NCBI GenBank assembly: GCA_004764695.1 | Contig: SMSO01000036.1 | Location: 2,144,001 to 2,208,000, forward strand | Direction: 5' to 3' | Source of the DNA: Schizochytrium sp. TIO01 | Taxonomy: Eukaryota; Sar; Bigyra; Thraustochytrida; Thraustochytriidae | Length of the DNA: 64,000 nt | In this document: one piece after another, positions 40,333 to 52,028 of the stretch | Layout: the number at the start of each line of letters is the position of its first letter | How positions within the stretch are numbered: the first letter of the stretch is position 1 | Program-made: the position numbers and the translations under genes | Notes under the pieces: model-generated | What the model saw: only the letters and a program-made list of their open reading frames with translations | Told to the model about the DNA's origin: nothing | Databases searched by the model: none

Positions 40333-41377
40333 GGCTCAGCAATGAGCTTTTCTTGTTGGCCGATTTTACAACCTTGTCAAACTGTTTATCAAGTCATAAA
40401 ATGAGAGCTTGCTACTGCTTGCTTTCTTCCACTAGCTTTGAAACCACCATCGCCAAAGGTGTGTACTCCCTTTACGTTTACGACACAGGACATTACCTAT
40501 CTGTCCAATAGGAGCAACGGCTATGATTTTCCATAGAACTAATAGGGTACACTATGTACTAGGAGTAGATATATGCAGAGTTAATAGTGACCGATACAGT
40601 GTTTGTTGTACAGACGGCATTCTAATAACTTGCAACGCTGAACGTCTGATGGTCCAAAGAGAGAGACACGCTGGCGGCCATTAACAAAAGCTGTTCGACA
40701 GTTTTATAAAGCTAGGCGAGCAGAGCACTATGAGAGATTGTGCTGTAATATTCCCTTATGACCTTCTGATGTGAAGACCTTATCATTGTTTTACGAAATT
40801 ATATTGCTGATTGATTTCGAAGGTGGCAGTCCCATTTCTCCTGCTCCAGTTATTTTAAAGTTCTAACCTATCTCTAATACAAAGAACTACTGTGTGTTTC
40901 GCTTCGAAGATTGGCTGCTCTGGGTGAGAAGCTATCCATGTTGTTTTAACGAGCAAATCATGGAGTATGATTTCAAGATTATGACTACTTTTGTAAATAC
41001 TTAAAGTAAACTGAAGTACAACACTCGTTCCTATTTTACCGTGGCATGATTTCTTGATATACTTATGTTTGCTTGAGAAAATTATTAAGTGTTTATTCAT
41101 TCCAACGTTATTAATATAAGCAAGAAGTTCTGCGTGGTTGCTCAAAAGTTTAGCGCAAAAGTAGATATTTGATTTTATTCATTACTTCTATAGACTTAGG
41201 ACAAAACAAACCAGGAAATGCTAAAAGTGGGAACTAATTATTTATTTTTATCTAAATAAGTTTTTTTCCTATCAAAATATTATCTACCAATATAAATTGT
41301 AGAGTACAACATTATTAAGCCATCTTGTCAGAGAGAAGGAACCCAGGAGTACTCTAGTAAGAAACGAAACAATGGGT
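40333..41377. other. Intergenic, 1 kb
   Basis: AT-rich sequence upstream of the ankyrin-FN3 gene and downstream of the CLPTM1-like gene on the same strand. Only short chance frames were seen. Confidence 0.6.
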
Positions 41378-43105
41378 TTACTTTGTCTTTTTCGATTCGA
41401 CACGTTTATTGTCAGCTTCGTTAGCTAGATCATCGAATTCCTCTGTATCAAGTCCCTCACGACGTGATTTATCAACTGGGTAAATCCAGCGCTGGTACAT
41501 ATAAACGAAAAAGACAAGATCGTCACGAAACACCGCTGCACGATGCATAGTTGGCATCCGGATAATGAAAGCAAAGAGGTCATCAATGAATGTGTTGGTG
41601 GCTTTGTAGATGAAGTATTCCCATGGGAGCTGCGCGACGCTCTTTAATTTATAATTGATGAAAATTTGTGGGGTCATCATTACGAATCCAAGAGCATAGA
41701 CACAGGAAGCAAGACTACCAACCGCCCATGAATAAAAGCCGGGGTGCTTCATTCTCACCAGTGAGTAAACCGCGTAGGCCAGGATCATAGGAACTAGCGC
41801 AAGTGCAAGCTTTAGTGTGGATGAAGAGTCTAGTGCGGAGGTATCTTCTGACCCACCAATACAAAAAGCTCGGTGAACTTTCCAGATCTGAACAAGGACA
41901 CCAACAGCGCTCGGGCCTAGCACAAGAAGCGATGCGCTTTCTTCATGAAGGTATGCCAAAATGATAATTTGCGAAACTAGTTCGATAACCAAAGGACGAA
42001 TGGCCAAACCACGTGTGCTTTTTGTTGATGCCCAAAACGCAATGTCTGAACGAAAGGCTAGCACATCGAGCAGCAAGTGAGTTAGTGATACGAAAAGGGT
42101 AACACCGAGTAGAGTTGGATCCGTCTCAGTGAGAACATAGCGCATGTCATCAATATCCTTTTCTGAAGCTCCGAATTGTTGCTGAAGTTTCAAAGATTCT
42201 TCCATGTGTGCATTAAACTGCCATCTTGCAATAGACATGGGCCCAATTTCGATGCGAAGAGGCAGGACCTCATTAGTAGTGTTGATTTGAATGAGCTTTT
42301 CCTTTGTAAGCCCGAGCTGATCAGAATAAATCACAGGGAGGTATGTACTAGGTTTCTGCGGGTCGATTGGAAGGCTGCCACGCACAATTGCAGGAGTGTG
42401 CGAGGAACGTGGCCATTGTGTCCAGTCCGCAACAAGACGAGCTGCAGCAATTGGTGTCCAGAACCCAACATTTGTTTCACTTTCTGAAGCAGGAGTGTTT
42501 TCTACCTCACATGCATCGTCTGGAACGAATTGGCCGAGAACTGGCCAACCTTGAACGAGGTAGCGTGTAGGCCGTTTCACAGGAACTTCAATATGCTTTA
42601 CAAGCGGAGTGCTGACACACTGCTCATTGGTGTGCGATGCTTGAAGACAAAATACTGCATAAACAATCTTGTTCTTAGAGAGTTGGTCCCAAAGGAATTC
42701 AGAAGTTGCTGCACGTGAAAGGTTGAAGTCTTTTGCAAAAAAGATGGCCTTGTCCTTATCAAAAACGAGCTCTTGGCCAGGCTCAGAGCCCCACAGCTTT
42801 ACAAAAGTGTCGGTTTTGCCGGAATTGGTATCCTCTTGCTTGTCCTTCCGGTATTCCTGGAATGTACTGCTGGATCTAGGTGTCCTGCGTGTCGGCTTTT
42901 GCGTGAGCCACACACTTGCCTTGAACGTTTGGCCTGGAGACCAACTTGGATCCCAGGTTGGTATTCCAGAAGCAGCAAAGTCTTGAGAGGCTAGAGCAGC
43001 CCCGGGATTAAGAATGTAGTAAAGTTGATGAGAAACAAAAGCAATGTAGCCAAGAAACAGCGACAGCGTAATCCCTCGGAAACTAAAGATGGAAGGCACT
43101 CCCAT
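41378..43105 (-). CDS. CLPTM1 family multi-pass membrane protein
   Basis: A 575-residue member of the cleft lip and palate transmembrane protein 1 / CLPTM1L family, ER and Golgi membrane proteins linked in animals to GABA-A receptor trafficking and lipid scrambling of glycosyl-PI intermediates. One N-terminal membrane helix (about 10-30) is followed by a large lumenal beta domain (about 30-340) with WDQLSKNKIVYAVFC and FNLSRAATSEFLW. Then come several membrane helices: DPTLLGVTLFVSLTHLLLD, a Leu/Ile-rich helix near 405, and the diagnostic YALGFVMMTPQIFINYKLKS and LPWEYFIYKATNTFIDDLFAF block. The end contains MPTMHRAAVFRDDLVFFVYMYQ and a charged tail. The ATG at 43105 was chosen over longer upstream frames because it directly precedes the N-terminal membrane helix. 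Confidence 0.92.
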   Translation of the reverse strand: MGVPSIFSFRGITLSLFLGYIAFVSHQLYYILNPGAALASQDFAASGIPTWDPSWSPGQTFKASVWLTQKPTRRTPRSSSTFQEYRKDKQEDTNSGKTDTFVKLWGSEPGQELVFDKDKAIFFAKDFNLSRAATSEFLWDQLSKNKIVYAVFCLQASHTNEQCVSTPLVKHIEVPVKRPTRYLVQGWPVLGQFVPDDACEVENTPASESETNVGFWTPIAAARLVADWTQWPRSSHTPAIVRGSLPIDPQKPSTYLPVIYSDQLGLTKEKLIQINTTNEVLPLRIEIGPMSIARWQFNAHMEESLKLQQQFGASEKDIDDMRYVLTETDPTLLGVTLFVSLTHLLLDVLAFRSDIAFWASTKSTRGLAIRPLVIELVSQIIILAYLHEESASLLVLGPSAVGVLVQIWKVHRAFCIGGSEDTSALDSSSTLKLALALVPMILAYAVYSLVRMKHPGFYSWAVGSLASCVYALGFVMMTPQIFINYKLKSVAQLPWEYFIYKATNTFIDDLFAFIIRMPTMHRAAVFRDDLVFFVYMYQRWIYPVDKSRREGLDTEEFDDLANEADNKRVESKKTK

Positions 43106-46100
43106 GATAAACTTTTCACTGCAGGTTTTCCACCTTCCGAAACCCAAGCAGCAAAGGTTTGACACCAGCAGGCTCTTTCTGAGAAAAAACGAAATTGCAA
43201 TGAATTTCTCAAAGTATTCAATTGTAAACAACCTAACGTGTAATACTGTATAGGTGTATTGCACTGAGAGCCCTTTTTTTCACTACTTTGCACTCAACGA
43301 GTAGGCTGGTTGCTCCTGGTCACCCAATCGACCACTGAGCAGCACACTATGTGTAAATACCGGGTTCGCTCAGGCCGAAGCTAGGCCCAGGTTATTTAAA
43401 CCAGGACAATAGTCCATATGCAGGCCTTCACAAACGTTGCAAACCACCTACAGCTTCCAGTGATAATAAGTAAAGTTGGTTTGAGCGCTAGCTGCTGTAT
43501 TTTCTGCTCTTCTTCTTTCCAGCGCATCTCTAGAGGTTATTTACCTACCTAAGGTATCTATTAATTAGGTAGTAGATACTACTAACTGCATCATAGATAC
43601 CTATACTATTAGCGCAACGCATTTCAAAGGGACTTTAATAATATACCATAATTCTTTACTAAAGTGGTTTATTTACCTTAAATAGATCGGTTACGTTCCT
43701 TCTAGTGTGGGCGATTGTTTCTTGGAAGATGCTGGCGTCGTTATCGCAGATTGAGGAGTTAGCTTCTGCATGCTGGCGAAGCCTTGGCTACGGTGGTTTT
43801 GGTTTATCCGTAGCCTGTGAGGTGTTTACCTTCTGCGACGCGGCCCTGAACTCGACCATTGTATCAAGACGACCGAATCTGGGTGGCAGCTCCTCCCGCG
43901 GATTAGCGCGGAAAGACGCTCCTTGCCAAGTCTAGCCTTGTTTAATACTCATTTAATCAAGGGAGAATTATGAATCATTTGGGCGATTCTGTACATATTT
44001 TGCGTGCGTTAAATCATGCATGCAGCGCTAAACGCTATACTCTGGACGAGGTAAAAAAAATGTTTTTTTACCAGATGCATGAGAAGTACAGAGTACTAAG
44101 ACAATGGAGGCTGCAACACATGAAGTTGTCTTTACTTCTCCTCCACCTCTGCATCTGAGTTCTCAATGATTCAAAGGATGGACTCAAGTACGGCTTGTAT
44201 TATATTTTTAGGAATAAAGTTGCAAAGTGAGTGAAAAGTTCCTTAACTTGTGAAAGTTTTCACATTAAGCATACATCTTTATTTCTCCAAGAAACAAGGG
44301 AAGCGGCCCAATCAATGTTAAAGGTACATTAGGTACCTTCGCGAGTTTGTTGTGAGGATGGACTAGCGTATATATCGTGAGACCATTTTGGAGAATGGAC
44401 AACCTAGCGACACATTTTAGCTTTTCCTCACAGGAATCAGCTGCGCGGATCTGGTATCATCAATAGTCTATTTCTTAGACTCAGTCTCTACACACGTACT
44501 CGGTGTAGTTATGTGGTTTCTCACTTCGTCCACTGCATTTTACATACGATTGGAACCTCTCGACGCCAGTGCCGGCTCCGTCCGCCCATGCAACCGTACT
44601 TGCAATTGCTGGTTCAAGTTTGATAACCAATAATAACAGGACTTCATTGTTTTAATCCTTGCTTCTATGTATTTTCTATCCTGTTCCACTTGAGGTGCTT
44701 ACCGACTAAGTCTTCTACCTTTTTCCAAACCAACGTATGTCAACGTATGCTGTCCAAGGAGTGATCAAGTCTCCAATTCCCATCCAACACTACCTCAATA
44801 TTCACTGCAGAACTAAGTTCCTCCAACTTGAACGACTCTTGTAAATGGTCACCACATATGGCATGAAATTGGCCACGATTCGACCCTTTTTGCCATTCAC
44901 CGCCGTCACCCAAGAAAGTGGATTCGTTTGTTTTAGAATTCTTCTTTTAATTAAAATATTATTATTTTTTAATCAAAAAATAAAATATTATATATTTTAA
45001 TCTATTTAAAAGACTTTATTGGCCTATATAGTTAAAGTTCCCGTCTCCTTAATTTACAAACGAAACATAAACTTGTACATAGTAATAGGAAAAGCAACAG
45101 GAAAACCTAAAGCCTAGTCATGGTTACAGCATATATATATGTGGAAGACTAGTTTCCGCTGGTGACATCTTTTTTAATTCCATGAGTGTGCGCAGCCTTT
45201 CGTTTTTTGTTCCCTAAGCTAGCCCACGATGCTCGTATTCTCGCTTGTTCTCACGAAAGAATTTTCTTGAGCACGTGGTATGCGCCACGCAACGTTTATT
45301 GGAATTCCGAATCAACCTGATGAGTGTTGTGGCTACCAAAAGGTAAATACAGAGTTCCTTCTTTATAATCAAGTTCCCAGGAGTCCTGTTGACACAAAAT
45401 GTATGTCGCTGTTTCTTTACGAGGTAATATGCTTTCGTTCGAGGCACTACCATGAAGATGCTGGAAAAAACAAACAAAAAACTCTTCTTTGTCTATGTAT
45501 TTATGGTACACATTTGTAGTCTCGATTTTTAAAGAACACTGGGCATAGCGCGGGTTTAGAGTACTCTTCGAAATCTCAATATGAAATACGAAACCAGTTT
45601 TAAAACTAAGCGGCAAGCCTTGCGTACCTCGATTGTAAAACAAACAAAGGTGATCCGCTACTCTCTGAGCCAATCACTATAGTTACTTCAATAGTTATGT
45701 GAGTTTTCTACTTACGAGGAACGAGCTTGCCTCTGTGCTAAGAATGTCCAGCTCAGGTCAAGAATATTTTGTTCCGCGGCATTCCCAGTTTAGGTCCTGG
45801 TACCTACTATCGAAATTCGTAGTGCCCCTATCCTCGTTATGACTTTCCTGCGAACATGGAGCTTGATGTAGTTCTATTCGTCTTTCAGGCGAGAGACCCT
45901 GTGTTTGCAAGATTCTCAACATTGCTTAGAGGTCACACATAGTGAATATACTTATCCATTCAAAGGGGGTTTAAAAATAAAATGAAAATAATATCATGAT
46001 ATCCCGGTTCCATGTAATTGTTGTTGTTTTGTTTATCTGAGAGAATCTTCAAATAAAGGACAACCATAATTCTACAAAGCTATTGTAAGGAGTGTTGCAG

Positions 46101-48193
46101 ATGCTCTCCCGGGCTATACCACTCCGGGGGAACAATGTTGCTAGCATAGTTCATGGGGTGTAGGATTAGTCATGACTCAATGAACAGCCCGCCTCAACAT
46201 TTTATTTCACACGTACGTCTGTGAATTTATTTCAAAGCTAAAGTTGACAGCCTGGTTTGAAGAGCAGAACATCTTATCATCGAATCCATTCTGGCAAGGC
46301 CTATTAATTCATTTTGCTTGTCAAATGAATAACTCTCCTTTTTAAATATACTACTTTACACCTTTGAAATCTATGTCACCGCTCTTTTCAGGGAGACGAC
46401 TATAACTTGACTCAAACACTTTAGCTTTAGACAGAAGGAAGAAAAAGCAGGTCACGAAAGCAAGCAGCAGGTTTGAGCAATCCTGTTCTCTCTGTCACTA
46501 TTTTTTTTTTTTAAAGCCAAATTCCACAAAAGCAAGTTGCCTGCGGAACACAATATTCGCCCAATAGAAACTCGTTAATTTCCTGAAGCGATATGGCGCA
46601 TATGGTGCCAATAAACTCACCTGTCTTCGTTGGTTTTAAATGTTATCGCCATTGCGGCGAGACTGACCAGAGACTAACATTTAAAAAAAAAAAAAAGGGT
46701 CTAATCAAATCAATTTCTGCGAATTGAAGTTTGATAAAAGGTTGCATATATTTGTACAAAGTTGAAAACAAAGCAAGTGTTTTACTCTAAAGGGAGAGCA
46801 TCGGCATCAAAACAAGAAATACTACTTCTTTTTCTAAAATTTGATTTAAAAAAACAAAAAAAACACTAGAAATAGTATACTACCTATATTATTATCAATT
46901 AAGAATTAAAAATTAAGTCGAAGGGAGTAAATAAAAACAGAAACTGGCAACATCAAAAATTCGGCCCAAGCGGAAGTCGATGTCGAAGCTAATCATTGCC
47001 TCCGTCTGCCGCATATTTTGGCGCGACAGAGTTTGCTAACATCAAGCTAGGGGCAAATATACAAGGCTGGCATATTTAGAATCATTGTTGTACTTCGAAT
47101 AATTTTTATCCGTTGTCACGCTCCCGTTCTAAGCTCCTTGCTGTGGGTGGTCTCAGGTGTTAGACCAGGATGGAGGCGCGGAGACTGCGCGATAATGCGC
47201 GCGGAGGGAACTGGATTTATTGAGGTGGCAATGAAAACAGGGGCGAGCCGAGGCGGGCAAGAAAAATACTAGAAACGTGAATTGATGGTACCTCCGTGGA
47301 TTGTGCAGATAAAGGCTTAAGTAGCGATGGATCAATTTTAAAATTACAAATATTCATTGACTTTTTACTATTAACTAAAGAAACGAATACAAAATTAAAG
47401 GAAGAGGAAATGGAAAGGATCAATAAAAAGCCATCGGTTTTAGTAGCCATTGGTTTGACTATTCTATACTCTACCGACTTTAATGCCATGCATCAATTTG
47501 ATCTGCCAGTCAATTTCGTGAGAGTGCGGCCATCTGTGTAACCTAGCTTCGAGCCGCGCCTGAATCAGAACAGTCAACTTTAGGCTTCCGTCTAATATCC
47601 ATAGACCTTCACTGGGGGATAAAAAGGTATAGAGAGGGAGAGAGCAGCCTAGGTCGTGGTGCGGAGAGTCGAAGAGAGGCGGGAGAGTGGCCTCGTCCAG
47701 AGACAGAGAAGACAAAGGAGGTCGAGAGAAGCACGAGAAGTGTGAGAAAGTAGCACTCCACTTCGGGATTCATGAAAATAGACTCCTTTCTTCTCAATCT
47801 CTGTTAATCTCAAAACAACTTTTTTTCTTTGAAAGAAAAAGAAAAAGAAAAAATATTTTAGTGTTTTTAGAGAGTAGGAGAGACACAGAGTGATGGAGAG
47901 CTAAGGAAAAAGGAATAACAAGGAAGCAGGTACATCACTACGCGCAAGCAGTTGATAAGGAAGTGAGAGGGTCTAGGTAGGTGAGTCATAACATAGATGG
48001 CTGGACTTTAACCGATCAATTGCATGTGCTCGATGGTCTGTGGAAGCAAATCCGAAACCTCGAGACTTCAAAAGCCTCCAAACAAACAACTTAATCGTTC
48101 CTCAACTCGCGTTTGCCCAAAGCATCAGCTCAGCAGCAACCGCGCCTCAGGGTTTGCCAGCACCGTATTTCAAAAGACAAGAAAACCAGCACC
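43106..48193. other. Gene-poor AT-rich region, 5 kb
   Basis: The longest stretch without a gene in the centre of the window. It contains very AT-rich DNA (44935-45005), T and A homopolymers (about 46501-46513 and 46683-46697), several short inverted repeats and only short, compositionally poor frames. No tRNA, rRNA or transposon signature was recognised. The last few hundred bases are purine-rich and lead into the small gene at 48194. Confidence 0.55.
43553..43601. repeat. Nested inverted repeats
   Basis: Outer arms GGTATCTA (43553-43560) and TAGATACC (43594-43601) surround an inner near-perfect palindrome TAGTAGATACTACTA (43570-43584). Confidence 0.7.
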
Positions 48194-48676
48194 ATGGGTG
48201 GAGCCGTTTCCGTCGCATCGCTCGATGAGCAGGCCACCGTTCAACACGCTGCCGCACTCGAGGTCGTCGAGACTATGGTTAACGAGATGGAGGATGGCTC
48301 CAAGAAGACAAAGGACGAGATTGCCGACGTTGTTGCCGCGCACGAGGGTAACACACTCACCAAGGAGGAGGCTCTTGAGCTTCTCGCCAAGATTGGTGAT
48401 GGGGAGAATGACGAGTATGAGAAGGAGCAGCTCGCTGAGTACTTGAAGGCCGCAAAGGCCCCTGCTGAGGGCGAGGCCGCCCCTGCTGAGGGCGAAGCTG
48501 CCCCTGCCGAGGGCGAAGCAGCCCCTGCCGAGGGTGAGGCCGCCCCTGCTGAAGGTGAGGCTGCAGAGGCAGCCCCTGCTGAGGCCGAGGCCGCTGCTGA
48601 GGGTGAGGAGGGTGAGGCCGCCAAGACTGAGGAGGCCGCCCCTGCAGAAGGCGAGGCTCCGGCAGCTAGCGCCTAA
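48194..48676 (+). CDS. Small acidic Ala/Glu/Pro repeat protein with possible N-myristoylation
   Basis: A 160-residue protein of unknown family. The start ACCATGG context and the N-terminus MGGAVSVAS fit an N-myristoylation site (Gly2, Ser6), so membrane attachment is plausible. Residues 10-85 are helical and charged (VVETMVNEMEDGSKKTKDEI, LTKEEALELLAKIGDGENDE). The C-terminal half is built from tandem APAEGEA units, five nearly exact in a row (48458-48562) and then degenerate copies, giving a strongly acidic tail. Codons end mostly in G or C, unlike the surrounding AT-rich DNA, which suggests high expression. The repeat may form an extended spacer. No enzymatic motif is visible. Confidence 0.8.
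   Translation: MGGAVSVASLDEQATVQHAAALEVVETMVNEMEDGSKKTKDEIADVVAAHEGNTLTKEEALELLAKIGDGENDEYEKEQLAEYLKAAKAPAEGEAAPAEGEAAPAEGEAAPAEGEAAPAEGEAAEAAPAEAEAAAEGEEGEAAKTEEAAPAEGEAPAASA
48458..48562 (+). repeat. 21-bp coding tandem repeat, five units
   Basis: Five consecutive 21-bp units each encode APAEGEA. Differences are mostly synonymous third-position changes (GAG/GAA, GCT/GCC, GGC/GGT), which points to selection on the peptide. Confidence 0.92.
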
Positions 48677-50783
48677 TTCCGCACGCAAGCAATTCAATAT
48701 GATGAACCTTTTCTAGCAAGTTTATACCAACCCACGGAACGTTAGATACAAGGCATCCAGATCACAAATCTTGTACCCATCCGCGATCATGTCAAGGTGA
48801 GAACTGAACAAGCCGTCATTCCAAGTCAGTCTTGTCCATACAAAGCTTTGTTAGACAGCTGTTTCCCTTCACTTCTCTTTGTGTACAATAATTAATATGC
48901 TTGCAATCGCCGAACATTTGTTTTAATTCCTTGTAAACCTCACTATTCCCCATGCTTGCCAATACATATGTTTCTTGACCGACAGTTCATATAATTTGAA
49001 TGTCAAACGTCAATTTTCTATATATACGTCCAAACATAAATCTCGTTTTGGCAACTTTATATTTTTATATGCGCCATTCCTTGCTGATTTCACTTAATAT
49101 CACTAAGGCCTCTGGCGTTATGTTGGGTTGGGTTTTAACCAGTTAGTGCTACACCATAATATTTTGGTAGCAGCGAAATGAGAAAGAACAAAGTTGATTT
49201 TAACAGAACAAATTGTGCTGAGGCGTTTGTGTTTCTTTCAGTGATTGATAACGAACATGGCACGCACGTATCCAATCTAGAATGTCTTGCGACTGAGCAA
49301 CACAGGCAAGAAGACCTATTTCCATAGTTTTTTGAAATTAACCTAGTCCATATAACATATGATTACTCTTCCTTTTGAGAATACTTGGCATGGCTGTGAT
49401 TAGTTTATTCCTTCATAAAGATCCAATAAGTGAATAGAGTGCGGATAGGCTGTGCGATGTTGGATTTAGCGTGCTTTAAACGGTATAGCAGATTCGTATA
49501 TTGAGACAGGACTTTTAAACCGCCATCAAAACTTTGCATCCTGGCATCGGCAGGAAAGCGATTCCTTTATTTTGCATTCAACGGTATGTCCAACAATAGC
49601 ATCATATGAAGATCTGCATCATAAAAAGTAACCCAGTTCGAAGCCCTAAGCTTCAATGTTATCTGTTAAGGTAATGACTTTCGATCATGATCGAGGTCTT
49701 CACTTTATTTTCTCCATCGTCAAGAAGTTGGAAAGGAAGAATTATGCATTAGTACCCTCAGGCTTTCTTATAACCCCTCTTTTGCCCCGGTCCTTTCGGA
49801 GCGTTGGAGAACACGATTAGTATCTATTTTATTTCAAAGCAAGAATCCAATGGTTTTAATTTCTCGAACAATATAAATAAAAATGCTGCAGAAATTTGAA
49901 GAAGATTGAAGAAAAATCTTCGCTGCCATTTTCGTACACCTACACCTTCGTTGCGCATCTGCCGTTTTTGTCATGAAGTGCCTTCGTCAACACTAAACCT
50001 TGCGGAGTCAAAATCCTCAATCCGCTAATGCGGATAGTCTATTCTCTCCCGTTGAGAAGGGGTTTGCTGTTGATTTCCACCCTTCAACAGAGATATTCAT
50101 CGAAGATGCGCTGCAACTGTCCTCCCAGCCAGCCAATGACCTCTTCTCACCCACCTAGTATTCACTGCTTCTTTCGCTTCGCGAGACCTTTCTTGAAACT
50201 CTTCGCTCCGACTGCTCTTGGTCCCCGGCTACTACTACAGTTTTGCAAGCTGGCACGTGCCTGCGTCTGGCTCGCACCCGTAGCAACTAACTATCTAGTA
50301 TGAGTGCGGTCCATAATCGCCAGCTTCAACAAATCACAGCTTCAACAAATCGCAGGCCTGACCAGGAGCCGTCTGGGCACTGGGGGGATAACTTTCAGGG
50401 CTCAATGACATCTTGGTGTTGCCCACCCTGCCACTCGGACCCTTCGAGAGTCGCCCAGGCTCATCGCAATCTTCAACCTCTCGCGCATTCATTCCCTCGC
50501 TTCAATCTAAATGTGCCGCAATTGCACGTCTCTATCTTTCTTAAAATCAAATTTTAATTAATTAAAAAAAAGGAAAAAGGAAAGGGAAAAAGGAATGAGA
50601 CTGATTCCTATAGGGTATCCATGGTAACCCCTTTCCTACTAAATAAACTACGACTGTGACGTGAAAAAATATAGCAGTTTACCATGATTCACGGTGGAGG
50701 CACAGCGGTGGCCTCCTATCCGATACTATAGCACCTCCTACCTACGTCCGCTCTAGCACAGATTGTGGACCGCTCTTAAAAGC

Positions 50784-50888
50784 ATAAATGAATGAAATAA
50801 ATAAATAAATGAATGAATAAATGAATGAATAAATGAATGAATGAATAAATGAATGAATGAATAAATGAATGAATGAATGAATGAATGA
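50784..50888. repeat. (AATG/AATA)n tetranucleotide repeat
   Basis: About 26 tetranucleotide units alternate between AATG and AATA blocks in a higher-order pattern. Confidence 0.93.
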
Positions 50889-51065
50889 CTAAAGGTTGAA
50901 GAAACTGCGATGGCAAATCCAAAACAGTTTGCGAGGTAAGTCCAAGAGACGCCGAAGTCCACGAGGGCTGCGGAGGCCGCTCTCCTCGTCGCAGGGAACG
51001 CCTCTGCGGACACGACTCTACGCGTGTTCCGCCTGTGCCGGGGGGTAAGAGTTGAGCTGGTGATG

Positions 51066-51086
51066 GATAGATAGATAGATAGATAG
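51066..51086. repeat. (GATA)n microsatellite
   Basis: About five perfect units. Confidence 0.9.
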
Positions 51087-51518
51087 TTGGAGATGGCTCA
51101 TGCATGCCGCAGAGATCCTGCTTTCGTATGCCACCTTTTCAGGCAGTTACCTCTTGCTTGGGGAATTGAGGTCCACCCAGACAGCCCTGTGCGGGTCGAA
51201 GAGAGGAGCACGAGGCCTGCGCCAGAAGCCGGAGAGTGAGACCGCATCGTTCCCTGGCGTGCCTTCACCCGGTGTGGCGCGGTATCGAGGGTGCTGGTGG
51301 CCACGCGAAGTGCGAGCGGAGGAAACATGAGTTCCAGAAGTTGCCAATGTTCCAAGCGTTCAACCCCTTTTTGCTTTGCAGATTGCACTACAAGTTGCCT
51401 TAGGGATCCTAGATATCTTGTAGCAATACGTACAAAGCAGCGAGGTGGGGGTGACCTTGGGGCCCTCGTGTTCTACCCCGTTCTCCATTGGGCTGTGATT
51501 TCTGGCGTTTCTGCCTCC

Positions 51519-51568
51519 TTTTCTTTTCTTTTCTTTTCTTTTCTTTTCTTTTCTTTTCTTTTCTTTTC
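51519..51568. repeat. (TTTTC)n pentanucleotide repeat
   Basis: Ten near-perfect 5-bp units. Confidence 0.95.
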
Positions 51569-52028
51569 AAGTTCTCCCGTTGCACGATCCTCCTCACAGG
51601 CTCGTGTGAGGGGGTTGCGAATCAGCATTGCGCCCTGCCTCTCATCCGCCACTGCACTTTTCTGTGCCACGGCAGTCGCAGTGGGGATGTGAGCGCAAGA
51701 TCCACGTCTGTTGCTTTGAAAGTGTGCTTTCACAGGTCACTTGCCTATGTGAGTAGACAGAGAACCAATGTCCCCCGGAGGCAATAGACGGAGGTATTTA
51801 AGATGTAGGGTTGTTTTAGCGTAAACTGCTAAGTGGGTGTGGCAGAACGGTCTTTGAAAGTTTTGAAGATTGTTTTCAAGTTGAGAGAGAAAAGAAAGAA
51901 AGAAAAGTAAAGAAAAGAAGAAAGGAGGAAAGTAAGGGAGAATAAGCTTGGAAATGTAATGCGTGTGAAGTTGAATGAACGAGGTTTGAGAATTATGGAA
52001 AGCAGAATCCTAACTTAGCATTGGAACG

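Larger units (their letters stand above)
48677..52028. other. Gene-poor region, 3.4 kb, microsatellite-rich
   Basis: No gene was recognised. It contains AATG/AATA, GATA and TTTTC tandem repeats, a purine-rich leader (51880-51940) before the glutathione peroxidase gene, and GC-rich patches at 50930-51330 with overlapping frames on both strands that show no known protein. Confidence 0.55.

Noticed and set aside
44935-45005. Very AT-rich segment as a replication origin or centromere part
   Set aside because: AT-richness alone is common across this window; no supporting motif or repeat array was seen.
45214-45673. Overlapping frames of 87-125 codons in the gene-poor region
   Set aside because: They lie on both strands over the same DNA with AT-driven composition and no homology.
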